Assembly (NCBI RefSeq): GCF_000715505.1
Contig: NZ_JHEH01000016.1
Coordinates: forward strand, 1 to 64,000
DNA length: 64,000 nt
Source: Thioclava dalianensis
GTDB taxonomy: Bacteria > Pseudomonadota > Alphaproteobacteria > Rhodobacterales > Rhodobacteraceae
Reading direction: 5' to 3'
Part shown: piece by piece, positions 39,175 to 48,599 of the stretch
How positions within the stretch are numbered: position 1 is the stretch's first letter
How the letters are laid out: each line of letters opens with the position of its first letter
The notes under the pieces: model-generated
Told to the model about the DNA's origin: nothing
The model's input: the letters and a program-made list of their open reading frames with translations, nothing else
The model's database searches: none
Position numbers and translations under genes: made by a program

Positions 39175-39204
39175 GCCCCCGCCAAAAGCCGGGGGCTTTT
39201 TATT
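39175..39204 (+). terminator. Attenuator terminator ahead of ilvB
   Basis: GCCCCCG (39175-39181) and CGGGGGC (39190-39196) form a 7-bp GC stem, followed by TTTTTATT. It lies between the leader peptide and ilvB, inside the operon, so it can only make sense as a conditional terminator. The competing antiterminator pairing was not resolved by eye. Confidence 0.8.
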
Positions 39205-39273
39205 GGCACAAAGGTGCAACAGAGGCGCAGTCCGGGGACAAGGCCGCCCCGCGCGAAGATGGAGAAAGAGACA

Positions 39274-41019
39274 ATGGCACGGCAGATGACCGGCGCGAAG
39301 ATGGTGTTGCAGGCGTTGAAAGATCACGACGTCGATACGGTATTCGGCTATCCGGGTGGCGCGGTTCTGCCCATCTATGACGAGATTTTCCAGCAAAACG
39401 ACATCCGCCATATCCTCGTGCGCCACGAGCAGGCCGCGATCCACATGGCCGAGGGCTATGCGCGCTCGACAGGCAAGCCGGGCGTGGCGCTGGTGACGTC
39501 GGGTCCGGGGGCCACCAATGCGGTGACCGGGCTGACCGATGCGCTGATGGACTCGATCCCGCTGATCGTGTTCTCGGGACAGGTGGCGACCTTTATGGTG
39601 GGCACAGATGGTTTCCAAGAGGCCGACACCGTGGGCATCACCCGCCCCTGCACCAAGCATAACTGGCTGGTGAAGGATACCGAGAAGCTGGCCGAGACGA
39701 TCCATCAGGCCTTCCATATCGCAACCTCGGGCCGTCCGGGTCCGGTGCTGATCGATCTGCCCAAGGATGTGCAATTCGCCACCGGCACCTATCGCGAGGC
39801 TAAGGCTGCGCGGGTCGATCATTACCAGCCGCAGGTCAAAGGCGATATCGAGGCGATCACCCGCTTGGTCGAGCTGATGGAAACCGCCGAGCGCCCGGTC
39901 TTCTATACCGGTGGCGGCGTGATCAATTCCGGCCCCGGCGCAAGCCAGCTGCTGCGTGAGCTGGTCGATGGGACGGGCTTCCCGATCACCTCCACGCTGA
40001 TGGGCTTAGGCGCCTATCCGGCCTCGGGCAAATCTTGGCTCGGGATGCTCGGGATGCACGGGCTCTATGAGGCCAATCTCGCGATGCATGGCTGCGATCT
40101 GATGATCAATCTCGGCGCGCGTTTCGATGACCGGATCACCGGGCGGACCTCTGATTTCTCGCCCAAATCGACCAAGGTCCATGTCGATATCGACGCCTCC
40201 TCGATCAACAAGATCATCCATGTGGACCTGCCGATCATCGGCGATATCGGTCATGTGCTGGAAGATGCGCTCAAAATCTGGAAAGCCCGCGGGCGCAAGA
40301 CCAACGCCGCGGCCGTCGCCAAATGGTGGGCCAAGATCGACACGTGGAAAAAGGTGAACTGCCTCGCCTATACCGGTTCGGAAAAGACGATCAAGCCGCA
40401 ATACGCGCTTGAGCGGCTGGAGGCGCTGACCAAGGATCGTGATCGCTACATCACCACCGAAGTCGGCCAGCACCAGATGTGGGCGGCGCAATATCTGGGC
40501 TTTGAAGATCCCAACCGCTGGATGACCTCGGGGGGCTTGGGCACAATGGGGTACGGCTTCCCCGCCTCGATCGGGGTGCAGATCGCGCATCCCGACAGCC
40601 TCGTGATCAACGTGGCCGGTGAGGCCAGCTGGCTGATGAACATGCAAGAGATGGGCACCGCGACCCAGTTCCGCACGCCGGTCAAGCAGTTCATCCTCAA
40701 CAATGAGCGGCTGGGCATGGTGCGCCAGTGGCAAGAGTTGCTGCATGGCGAGCGCTATTCCTCGTCCTGGAGCGAAAGCCTGCCTGATTTCGTCAAACTG
40801 GCCGAGAGCTTTGGCTGGAAGGGGATGATCGTGTCAGATCCCGCCGATCTCGACGATGCGATCATGGAGATGATCAACCATGACGGTCCGGTGCTGTTCG
40901 ATTGCCTCGTTGAAAAGCATGAGAACTGCTTCCCGATGATCCCCTCGGGCAAACCTCATAACGAGATGCTGCTGTCGGCGGATGCCGAGGCGTTCAAGGG
41001 CGGCGGCGCTCTGGTGTAG
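39274..41019 (+). CDS. ilvB: Acetolactate synthase large subunit
   Basis: Acetohydroxyacid synthase makes acetolactate and acetohydroxybutyrate, the first common step to Val, Leu and Ile. With the start at 39274 (MARQMTGAKMV) the protein is 581 residues; an ATG at 39259 would add five. The proton-relay glutamate is Glu52 in RHEQAAIHMAEGYARSTG. The middle FAD-binding domain is present, and the C-terminal ThDP-Mg motif reads AGEASWLMN, with Glu where GDGS/GDAS is usual, a variant common in alphaproteobacteria. It forms an operon with ilvN. Confidence 0.96.
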   Translation: MARQMTGAKMVLQALKDHDVDTVFGYPGGAVLPIYDEIFQQNDIRHILVRHEQAAIHMAEGYARSTGKPGVALVTSGPGATNAVTGLTDALMDSIPLIVFSGQVATFMVGTDGFQEADTVGITRPCTKHNWLVKDTEKLAETIHQAFHIATSGRPGPVLIDLPKDVQFATGTYREAKAARVDHYQPQVKGDIEAITRLVELMETAERPVFYTGGGVINSGPGASQLLRELVDGTGFPITSTLMGLGAYPASGKSWLGMLGMHGLYEANLAMHGCDLMINLGARFDDRITGRTSDFSPKSTKVHVDIDASSINKIIHVDLPIIGDIGHVLEDALKIWKARGRKTNAAAVAKWWAKIDTWKKVNCLAYTGSEKTIKPQYALERLEALTKDRDRYITTEVGQHQMWAAQYLGFEDPNRWMTSGGLGTMGYGFPASIGVQIAHPDSLVINVAGEASWLMNMQEMGTATQFRTPVKQFILNNERLGMVRQWQELLHGERYSSSWSESLPDFVKLAESFGWKGMIVSDPADLDDAIMEMINHDGPVLFDCLVEKHENCFPMIPSGKPHNEMLLSADAEAFKGGGALV

Positions 41020-41113
41020 CTCGCGCGCGGGGCCACGCGGCCCTGCCCGCATCTATCGCGACAGTTCGGGTCAGACGGCGATCTGATCCAAAGACGAGAA
41101 AGGGAGAGAGGCA

Positions 41114-41674
41114 ATGTCCGCTCTAAAAATCAAGAAAGGCGCGTCGAGCCATTCGGTCTATGACCTACGCGACAGCCACAGCCAGGTCGAAAGCTCGCAC
41201 ACGCTTGCGGTGATCGTGGATAACGAGGCAGGCGCGCTTGCACGCGTGATCGGGTTGTTTTCGGGACGCGGCTACAACATCGACAGCCTCACCGTAGCGG
41301 AGGTCGACCACAAAGGCCATCTGAGCCGGATCACCGTGGTCACCCGTGGCACCGAATCTGTGATCGACCAGATCAAGGCGCAGCTGGGCCGGATCGTCCC
41401 GGTGCATGAGGTCAAGGATCTCACCGTCGAGGGCACGCCGGTCGAGCGCGAACTGGCGCTGCTGAAAGTCGCAGGCACCGGCGACAAGCGCGTCGAGGCG
41501 CTGCGTCTGGCCGATATTTTCCGCGCCAATGTGGTCGACAGCACGCTTGAGAGCTTCGTCTTCGAGATCACCGGCCCCTCGGCCAAGATCGACGCCTTTG
41601 CCGATCTGATGCGCCCCTTGGGCCTGATGGAAGTGGCACGCACCGGGGTGGCGGCGCTGTCGCGTGGGGTTTGA
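41114..41674 (+). CDS. ilvN: Acetolactate synthase small (regulatory) subunit
   Basis: This subunit binds valine and raises the activity of the large subunit. The 186-residue protein has an N-terminal ACT domain (HTLAVIVDNEAGALARVIGL then FSGRGYNIDSLTVAEVDHKG) and the ALS_ss_C domain (ELALLKVAGTGDKRVEALRL). A 30-residue N-terminal extension precedes the ACT domain, as usual in the group. AGGGAGAG lies upstream of the ATG. It is the second gene of the ilv operon. Confidence 0.96.
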   Translation: MSALKIKKGASSHSVYDLRDSHSQVESSHTLAVIVDNEAGALARVIGLFSGRGYNIDSLTVAEVDHKGHLSRITVVTRGTESVIDQIKAQLGRIVPVHEVKDLTVEGTPVERELALLKVAGTGDKRVEALRLADIFRANVVDSTLESFVFEITGPSAKIDAFADLMRPLGLMEVARTGVAALSRGV

Positions 41675-41777
41675 TCGCCACGCCCGCCCGACAATCGACG
41701 CGCGGCGCATAATCGCACTGGCTTTCGCTGCAGGTCTCTGATTTTGTGCCCAAAACTTGCACGGATTTCAAAGACCT

Positions 41778-42767
41778 ATGGCCGCGACTTCTGGACCAAT
41801 TGATCCCCCGCATCTGGGCGTGGTGATCGTCACCTATAATTCGGCGGATGTCATCGGCACCTGCCTGCGCGCCCTGATGGCGGCGCGCGATGTCGTCTTG
41901 CATGTCGTGATCATCGACAACGCCTCGCGCGACCGGACCAATGCAATGGTGCGCGAGACGGTGGGTCCGGCCCTGCTGGCCCCCGCGCAGGCGGGCGAGG
42001 CCGGGATCTCGCTGGTCAAGGCGGGCGTCAATGGCGGCTTTGCGGCCGGGATCAACATGGGGCTTGAGCGCCTCGCGCGGCATCCCGAGATCGAGCGCTT
42101 CTGGCTTTTGAACCCCGATTGCATCGCCCCGCCCGAGGCCCCGGCCGCCCTCGCGACCTATCTGCGCGAAGATCCGCAGGTCGGGCTGATTGCGCATCGC
42201 GTGGTCTATGCCGATGCGCCGGACAAGATCCAGATCGATGGCGGTGTGATCGATCAACGCACTGGAATCACCCACAATCTCAACCAATTCGCCCCGGTGA
42301 GCACGGCCCCGCCCGATCCCGCCCGGATCGAGTTTGTGACCGGTGCCAGCCTGATCGCGACCCGCGCTTTCTATGAGGCCGCCGGGCCGATGGCCGAGGA
42401 CTATTTCCTCTATTACGAAGAGGTTGATTGGGCCTTGCGGCGCGGCCCGCTGCGCATCGCCTTTTGTCCCGATGCGGTGGTCGAGCATATGGCAGGCAGC
42501 GCCATCGGCTCGCAGCGGCTGGGCTCGGTCGCCTCGCCGTTTTCGCAATATTTCAAGCACCGGGCGCGTGCGATGTTCCTGCGCCGCCATTTCCCGCCCG
42601 GTCTCATGGGCGGCATGTTCTGGTCGCTGGCAAAGGCTGTGCAGCTTTTCGTGCAAGGCCACCGCGCCGAGGCTCATGCGCTGTTGCGCGGCTTTTTCGG
42701 CAAGGCCCCGCCGCGCGGCGTGATGGCCGCGCTCTCAACCGAGGCCCGCGCGCGGATCGGGTACTAG
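41778..42767 (+). CDS. Glycosyltransferase family 2 (rhamnosyltransferase-like)
   Basis: The 329-residue protein is a GT-A fold inverting glycosyltransferase: GVVIVTYNSADVIGTCLRAL at the N-terminus, the nucleotide-binding IIDNASRDRTN, the N-rich loop GGFAAGINMGLER and the acidic metal-binding LLNPDCIAP, followed by DYFLYYEEVDWALRR. The pattern is that of dTDP-rhamnosyl-type transferases. The start at 41778 is preferred over a TTG at 41757. It likely builds the surface glycan with the genes to 51249. The sugar is not known. Confidence 0.85.
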   Translation: MAATSGPIDPPHLGVVIVTYNSADVIGTCLRALMAARDVVLHVVIIDNASRDRTNAMVRETVGPALLAPAQAGEAGISLVKAGVNGGFAAGINMGLERLARHPEIERFWLLNPDCIAPPEAPAALATYLREDPQVGLIAHRVVYADAPDKIQIDGGVIDQRTGITHNLNQFAPVSTAPPDPARIEFVTGASLIATRAFYEAAGPMAEDYFLYYEEVDWALRRGPLRIAFCPDAVVEHMAGSAIGSQRLGSVASPFSQYFKHRARAMFLRRHFPPGLMGGMFWSLAKAVQLFVQGHRAEAHALLRGFFGKAPPRGVMAALSTEARARIGY

Positions 42768-42773
42768 GCGCTT

Positions 42774-43988
42774 CTATCTGGCCTCGAGCGCCCGATGATA
42801 GAGTGTGACAAGACCGGCGGCTTTGGCAGGCCATAGCCCCTCAGCCAACACTTTCGCCCGCCCCCCCGCGCCGAGCCGCGCGCGCAAGTCTGCGTCATCG
42901 GCCAGCCGCGCGATTGCGCGGGCCACGTCGCGGGCCAGCGCCTCGGGCGTACTGACCGCGCATTTCAGCCCCGTCACGCCCTCCTCGACGATACCGTCAG
43001 GTCCGCCCCGCGCCGCCGCGATCACCGGCAGCCCCCAGCGCATCGCCTCGTAAAGCACATTGCCCGCAGGTTCTCGCCAGCTTGGGAAGACGAAGATATC
43101 GGCGCTTTGATAGAGCGTCTCGACCTCGGCGCGCGGGATCGCCCCGAGAAAGGTGCAGCGATCCGCGACGCCCAACCGCTCAGCCTCGGCGCGGCAGAGC
43201 GCGATTTCCTCGCCCGCCCCCGCGCTCGTCAAATGCAGATCGTCGCGCTCAGCGAGCAGCGCCAAGGCGCGCACCACATCGCGCAGCCCCTTGGTGCGCA
43301 CCCCGCGCCCGACATGCAACAGGTGGATCTTGCCGTCCTCGCGCGGTTTGCGCGCCTCGGGAGGCGCGGCTTCCGCAATGCCCAGCTCGAGCACATTCTC
43401 ATAATCGCGCAGCGCAATCGGGGCGAGGTGATCGCGCACATAAGGCGCAACCCCCAGTACCAAAGCAGCCTGCCCGTAGGACGCCCGCAGCGCCGGATCA
43501 TAGCGCAGCCGCAGGTGATCGAGCGCGCGCAGCCTTGTGTACCATTTCGCCCCGCCGCCCTCAGCGGCAAAGGCCTTGGGCGTGCTCAGCCCGCCCCCCA
43601 GCGGCCCGATCACATAGGGCAGCCCCGCCCCGCGCAGCGGCGTGGCATAGCGCATCGCCTGCGGCATGATCTGATGGGCGATGTCGAATTCAGCGCCATG
43701 CGCGCGCAGGTAGCGACGGACCTTGCGCATGAAAAGCGGCCATTCGGGCTTGAGCATCGCGCGCAGCCGCGGGTTGCTGTCGAGGATCGTCGGACGCGGC
43801 CATGTCACCACGCGTGCCTCGGGCAGTTGCGTGCTTAGCGCGGAATGCCCCGGATCCTGAAAGCTCGCCGTGGTCAGATCCACAAGCGGGGCCAGCGCCT
43901 GCGCCCATTGAAAGGCGACATAGGCCTCGCCGGTTGCCTCGCATGAGATATCGGGGGCGATCATCAGCACCTTGAGACGCGCGCTCAT
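42774..43988 (-). CDS. Glycosyltransferase family 4-type
   Basis: The 404-residue GT-B protein has a variable N-terminal acceptor domain with PYVIGPLGGGLSTPK, and a C-terminal donor domain with HLLHVGRGVRTKGLRDVVRA and the E-x7-E motif in REPAGNVLYEAMRWGLPVIA. The acceptor region and family level length fit exopolysaccharide transferases. Its start overlaps the preceding gene's stop codon by 4 bases (ATGA), so it is coupled to the membrane polymerase-like gene. Confidence 0.88.
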   Translation of the reverse strand: MSARLKVLMIAPDISCEATGEAYVAFQWAQALAPLVDLTTASFQDPGHSALSTQLPEARVVTWPRPTILDSNPRLRAMLKPEWPLFMRKVRRYLRAHGAEFDIAHQIMPQAMRYATPLRGAGLPYVIGPLGGGLSTPKAFAAEGGGAKWYTRLRALDHLRLRYDPALRASYGQAALVLGVAPYVRDHLAPIALRDYENVLELGIAEAAPPEARKPREDGKIHLLHVGRGVRTKGLRDVVRALALLAERDDLHLTSAGAGEEIALCRAEAERLGVADRCTFLGAIPRAEVETLYQSADIFVFPSWREPAGNVLYEAMRWGLPVIAAARGGPDGIVEEGVTGLKCAVSTPEALARDVARAIARLADDADLRARLGAGGRAKVLAEGLWPAKAAGLVTLYHRALEAR

Positions 43989-45403
43989 GACATCCCCCTG
44001 CGATGCACCGGGGCGAAACGCGAATAGCGCAGCCCCACGCCCGCCGCCGTCTCGGGCGTGTCGGCCTCGGCGCTTTGCTCACGCGCATCGATCAGCCACA
44101 GCCCCGCGCCGAACATGAAAAACACGAACGCATAGACCGCCCCCCAGACATGGACGGTGCTCAACGTGAAAGACAGCCCCACGAAGGTGAAGACCCAAGC
44201 GCGGCGATACATCAAAAGCCGGAAATCGCCCGAAAAATCGCGCCGCATGATCTGCGCAAGCGCGATGACGTAGCCCGTGGCAAGCAACAGGAAGCCCGGA
44301 ATGCCGTAGCGCACCGCCATCACCAGCCAGAAATTATCCATACTGTCTGACACCATCCAGGCCGGACGCACCCAGTCATTCAGGCCCAGCCCAAAGATCG
44401 GGTTGTCCCACACATTCTGTATCCCCCAATCGAAGATGATCGAGCGCCAATAGGCCGTATGGGCCGAGAAGGTCGCATAAGACATGAAGACCTTGATCGG
44501 ACTGCGGTTCGAGAGGAGATCAATCGCGATATAGGCCGAGGCGAAGATCCCCACCAGCAGCCACCAGCGCCACGCGATCTTACGGAAGGTGATCGACCAG
44601 AGGATCAGTCCAATCTGCAAGAACAGCGCCAACAACGCCCCCGATGAGAGCGCAAGAGCGCCCGAGCCCACAACGATCGCGCTCATCAGCACCCGCCAAA
44701 GCACCGAGCGCACCCCGCTCAGCGCGACAAAGGCCAGCGGGAAGGCCACCGAGGCATAAAGCCCGAAATGGATCGGATGGTCGAACGGGCCCTGCACGCG
44801 CTCAAGTCCCATACGCGGATCGGCAAAGACCGGCGTCACTGAACCGATCCCGGGCAGCTTGGCGATCATCACCGCCAGGATCGGCGTGCCGGTCAGCGTC
44901 TCGTAGATCGTGAAGGGCAGCATCAGCACGAGTGAGTAGATCAGCGCGCGCGCAAGCGCTGCAAAATCCGCGCGACTGCGGATATAGGCACGCCCCATCA
45001 GATAGCCGCCGAGAAACTCAATGCCCACTGATCCCGCCTGCTGGATCACCCGGTCGGGATTGTTCACCGCCAGCGCCAGCGTGAGCCAGCCGAAATGCGC
45101 AAGCACCAGCCAGTCCACAGCCAACATTCGCCCATAAGTCCCCGAAAACAGCCCCATCAGCAGCGGGATGATCATCACGATCAAGACCAACCGCAACCCG
45201 GTGAGCGCCAATGGCCCAAGGTGAAACGAGATCGGCACGAGGATCGCGATCAGCATGATCAGCACCGGGCGCGGCAGCTTGGCAGAGGCCAGAGCTGCAT
45301 CCGCCATCGGGGCGCGCGAAGCGTCCGCAGCGCCGTTTTGAGGACCACGGCGCAGAGGCGCGCGCGGCACACCGCGCGGCAGTGGTTCGGCGCGCATCGT
45401 CAC
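43985..45403 (-). CDS. O-antigen ligase/polymerase-like membrane protein
   Basis: The 472-residue protein has about ten to twelve hydrophobic segments and the large periplasmic loop region typical of the Wzy/WaaL superfamily, including an Asn-Asp-Trp-containing stretch (WDNPIFGLGLNDWVRPAWMV) where ligases usually have a conserved GHNTF-like motif. The role is to polymerise or ligate glycan units at the outer face of the inner membrane. It is coupled by ATGA overlaps to the genes on both sides. Polymerase versus ligase cannot be decided. Confidence 0.75.
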   Translation of the reverse strand: MTMRAEPLPRGVPRAPLRRGPQNGAADASRAPMADAALASAKLPRPVLIMLIAILVPISFHLGPLALTGLRLVLIVMIIPLLMGLFSGTYGRMLAVDWLVLAHFGWLTLALAVNNPDRVIQQAGSVGIEFLGGYLMGRAYIRSRADFAALARALIYSLVLMLPFTIYETLTGTPILAVMIAKLPGIGSVTPVFADPRMGLERVQGPFDHPIHFGLYASVAFPLAFVALSGVRSVLWRVLMSAIVVGSGALALSSGALLALFLQIGLILWSITFRKIAWRWWLLVGIFASAYIAIDLLSNRSPIKVFMSYATFSAHTAYWRSIIFDWGIQNVWDNPIFGLGLNDWVRPAWMVSDSMDNFWLVMAVRYGIPGFLLLATGYVIALAQIMRRDFSGDFRLLMYRRAWVFTFVGLSFTLSTVHVWGAVYAFVFFMFGAGLWLIDAREQSAEADTPETAAGVGLRYSRFAPVHRRGMS

Positions 45404-47544
45404 AGCACGCCTGCCACTGCGGGGCCAAGCGCATCCAGTTCAAGCGCCTCGATCTCGCCGTGGAAGCTGGCTTGATTGCCAAAGGGGTAGCCCAGCGAAA
45501 GCCCCCAGTACTCCATCGGGCGGGTCTCCCCCGAGACAGTGCCCTCTCCGATCACCTTGCCCTCGGCACGCACCTCGAAATGATGCGCGGCGGAATCGTA
45601 GGCAAAGCTCAGATCGTGCCATTTCCCGTCATAAAGCGGGATGCGGCGGGTGCGCAAAAACAGCCTCTGACCATTGGCGGGCCAAAACTCGACCGTCAAC
45701 GTCCCGCGTCCCGTCGCCTTGATGATCAGCGATTGATGAACGCGCGCGATCTCGCCTGCGGATTTGTAATCGCCAAGCGCGCGCAGCCGCATCGTCAGGG
45801 TGAATTTCTCGGCCCCGAAGAAGGGCGCGATCATCGCAGGCGGCACTTGGATCGAACCGCCGCCTAGCCCAAACTCCAGCCCGCCGGGCGAGAGCGGAAT
45901 TGTCGACAACGCGGTAGGCTCTGCGCCTACATGCGAAATCAGCCGTCCGATTTTGGGATCAAAGGTCAGCACCCGCCCGTCGCGCACCGCAATCTGACCT
46001 AGCGCGGTGCGGCTTTGACCATCGGACAGCGTCGCGGTCAGGGCAACCCGATAGGTGCCGGGCTGCTGAAATGACATGGTCAGATGCGCACCTTCCTGCG
46101 GTACGGCTTTGCCAATTTGCCACGTATAGCGCACCTGCGCGGGATCGACCCCGGCGGGCAGCACCGTCTGCCCGGCATCGAACGCGAACCCCATCCCGCT
46201 CTCGGGCGTGGTCTTGACGCGCATCACCGGCTGAAACGCGGTTGCAACACCGCTGAGGCGATCCAGCAGCGGCGCGCCCACACCTGCGCCCGCCAGCGGA
46301 CCGTTGGGGAGGTAGTCGAAATTGCTCAGATCGTCGGGCAGCCCGGTGCGGGCGGCAACAAACAGCGTGTCGTAGTAATTGGGCCGCTCAGGCGAAAGAT
46401 CCTGGATCAGCAAATTGCCCTCGACGCTCCATCCGGGTTGGCCCACGGGCCCCACAATCTCGCCCACCACGTTCTTCTCGATGCGCACATCGCGGGCCGA
46501 GCGCGCCACCCGGATCGACGGGATCCAGAGCTTGGGATCCGCGCTATCGCCTTGCGAAAAGCGGTTCCGGATCAGCGTGTTATTCGCAATCGTGACGCCA
46601 TCGGTTTCGCCCACGGTGATGCCATGAAGATGGGCATTGATGATCACATTGTCGCGGATCGTGATGTTGCGGTAAAACATCTCGGGGCCGGCCTTGCCGC
46701 GATCGACCAGTTCGTTGCGCATCAGGATCGATTGGGTGAACAGCCCCTCCCCCGAATTGAGGATATTGTTCGAGATCTCGATATCCCGGCTCGGGCGCGT
46801 CGTGCCCGCCGTCCAGAACTGGATCATATCGGCATGATCGCCCGCATTGGCCGCGCGCAGAAAATCATGGATCGTATTGTGCGAGATCTTCACGCGCTCG
46901 ACCTGCGCGAAATTCATCCCATCCATACGCATGTCATGCAGATCATTGCCGCGCACGTCGATATTGACGGTATCGCTGATCACCAGCCCCCGGAAAAACC
47001 GCCGGATCTCGTTATTCTCGATGCGCACCCCGTTCGAGGCCCGCACGGCAAGACCGAAGGCCGTAGGGCGCGGACCGCGCTCGATCGCATCGGCCCCGGC
47101 GGGCGCCATATCGCCGTCAAACACGCTGTTGCGGATCGTCAGATCGCGGGTGGTGAAGACCTGAAAGGGCCGTAGGCTCGGGTCATCATTGGCGGTGTAG
47201 CGATAATCGAAATAGAGGTTCGACAGCACGATATGGCTGGTCTCGCGCAGGTTCATCCGGGCGATCCGGGCGGGGTTGGCCGGGTCCTGCGAGCGCACGG
47301 TGATCGGCGCATCGGCACGGCCCGACACTTTGTAGAGCACCAGTTCGGGATAATTGCCGGGCGCGAGATCCAGCACATCGCCCGCGCTGACCCGCGCACT
47401 CAGAGCGCTCAGCACGGCAGGCCCCTGCACCACCCAGTCGCGCGCCTGTACCGGCCCCGCAAGGCTCAGCGCCAGAAGACAGCCGCCAAGCGCTCGCCCC
47501 AATGCACGGAGCCCGCCCGTGCCGTTCTGCGTCACATCATTCAT
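45400..47544 (-). CDS. Secreted right-handed parallel beta-helix protein (polysaccharide lyase/hydrolase-like)
   Basis: The 714-residue protein has a signal peptide ending in PVQARD and about 350 residues of Ile/Asn-rich repeats (VRIENNEIRRF, VDVRGNDLHD-type, VKISHNTIHDF, IEISNNIL, ITIRDNVI) that define a right-handed parallel beta-helix, like PL6 alginate lyase or chondroitinase B. A C-terminal part (about 500-714) looks like a concanavalin/LamG jelly roll (EVRAEGKVIGEG). Its glycan target is probably the cluster's own polymer. Catalytic residues are not assigned. It is coupled to the polymerase gene. Confidence 0.75.
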   Translation of the reverse strand: MNDVTQNGTGGLRALGRALGGCLLALSLAGPVQARDWVVQGPAVLSALSARVSAGDVLDLAPGNYPELVLYKVSGRADAPITVRSQDPANPARIARMNLRETSHIVLSNLYFDYRYTANDDPSLRPFQVFTTRDLTIRNSVFDGDMAPAGADAIERGPRPTAFGLAVRASNGVRIENNEIRRFFRGLVISDTVNIDVRGNDLHDMRMDGMNFAQVERVKISHNTIHDFLRAANAGDHADMIQFWTAGTTRPSRDIEISNNILNSGEGLFTQSILMRNELVDRGKAGPEMFYRNITIRDNVIINAHLHGITVGETDGVTIANNTLIRNRFSQGDSADPKLWIPSIRVARSARDVRIEKNVVGEIVGPVGQPGWSVEGNLLIQDLSPERPNYYDTLFVAARTGLPDDLSNFDYLPNGPLAGAGVGAPLLDRLSGVATAFQPVMRVKTTPESGMGFAFDAGQTVLPAGVDPAQVRYTWQIGKAVPQEGAHLTMSFQQPGTYRVALTATLSDGQSRTALGQIAVRDGRVLTFDPKIGRLISHVGAEPTALSTIPLSPGGLEFGLGGGSIQVPPAMIAPFFGAEKFTLTMRLRALGDYKSAGEIARVHQSLIIKATGRGTLTVEFWPANGQRLFLRTRRIPLYDGKWHDLSFAYDSAAHHFEVRAEGKVIGEGTVSGETRPMEYWGLSLGYPFGNQASFHGEIEALELDALGPAVAGVL

Positions 47545-47586
47545 CGATCTCGCCTGTCGCGACCGCGTTCATCGCGGCTCAGCTTT

Positions 47587-47614
47587 GCTGCATTATCTCT
47601 CTTAGGAATGCAGC
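47587..47614. repeat. 8-bp inverted repeat upstream of the beta-helix gene
   Basis: GCTGCATT and AATGCAGC form a perfect inverted repeat with a 12-base spacer, about 45 bases upstream of the beta-helix gene start on the minus strand. It could be a regulator site or a transcript hairpin. Confidence 0.35.
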
Positions 47615-47690
47615 CTAAAGGCCGTTGCGACAAGGAAAACAGCGCCGCCGTCCCATCGCTGCGCGCGATCTGTGGCGAAATGGCACTGGC

Positions 47691-48599
47691 TCAGAGCTTG
47701 CCCCAAACCGCCTGCCGGAGCATCCAGCCCATCCGGGCCAGCCGCAACCGCGCCAGCGTACCCAGCGCCGCCCAACGCTCGCCGGGGCTGCGCAAGGCGG
47801 GGTGGCGCAGCACTTTGGGGATATGGGCGAGGATCGAGACCGGCATCAACAGCGCCTTGCCCGCCCAGACCAGACGTGCGCGCGGATCTTTGCCGTTCAC
47901 GCCAAAGCCCTCTTCACTCAAGCGCCGCCATTTGCGCGCCAAAGCCGCCCAGTCCTGTCGCGAGGGATGGCCCACGCGCAGCCCTTCAGCATAGCTGAGA
48001 CGGTAGCCTTTCGCGGTCGCCCGCCGGCACCAGTCGAGATCCTCCGACAGCCCCGCGATGAACGGCCCTGTCGCCTCATAGACATCGCGGCGGGTCAGCA
48101 GATTGCCGGTGCCCGAAAAGCCCTTCTCCTCGATATAGCGGCGAAAATCGAAGGCAAAGACGGTCTCAAACGCCTCAGCACCCGAGCGCGGCGCCGGGGT
48201 CTCGTCAAAGACAAACACATGCCCGCCGACCAGATCGCCGCTCTCCATCACCTCAAACGCCGTGACAATCCAGTCGGGATCGGCGACGCAATCGCTGTCG
48301 ATGAAAAAGAGGCGCTCGGCGGTGGTCTCGGCCACGCCACGATTGCGCGCCTCGGCGGCCCCTTTGCGGGTCTCGGTCACGACGCGCAGATCGGGATAGG
48401 CGGCATGGAGCGGGGCTAGATCATCGCTCGAGCCATTGTCGACGACGATCAGCTCACAGCGCGCATCGATCTGTGGGGTCAATGTCTCGAGACAGCGCAA
48501 AAGGCGCGCCACATCGTTGTAATGCGGAATGATAACAGCAGCCTCGGCCACAGGGAGCTCCGTCGAATGGAAGGCGCTGATGCGCGGGGCGTCGGTCAC
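47691..48599 (-). CDS. Glycosyltransferase family 2
   Basis: The 302-residue protein has the GT-A motifs AAVIIPHYNDVARLLRCLET, VVDNGSSDDLAPL, the FIDSDCVADPDW metal-binding motif and an ED-W acceptor motif in GLSEDLDWCRRATAKGY. It lacks membrane segments, so it adds a sugar on the cytoplasmic side. Its start overlaps the stop of the upstream F420-dehydrogenase-like gene by 4 bases. It belongs to the surface glycan cluster. Confidence 0.88.
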   Translation of the reverse strand: MTDAPRISAFHSTELPVAEAAVIIPHYNDVARLLRCLETLTPQIDARCELIVVDNGSSDDLAPLHAAYPDLRVVTETRKGAAEARNRGVAETTAERLFFIDSDCVADPDWIVTAFEVMESGDLVGGHVFVFDETPAPRSGAEAFETVFAFDFRRYIEEKGFSGTGNLLTRRDVYEATGPFIAGLSEDLDWCRRATAKGYRLSYAEGLRVGHPSRQDWAALARKWRRLSEEGFGVNGKDPRARLVWAGKALLMPVSILAHIPKVLRHPALRSPGERWAALGTLARLRLARMGWMLRQAVWGKL

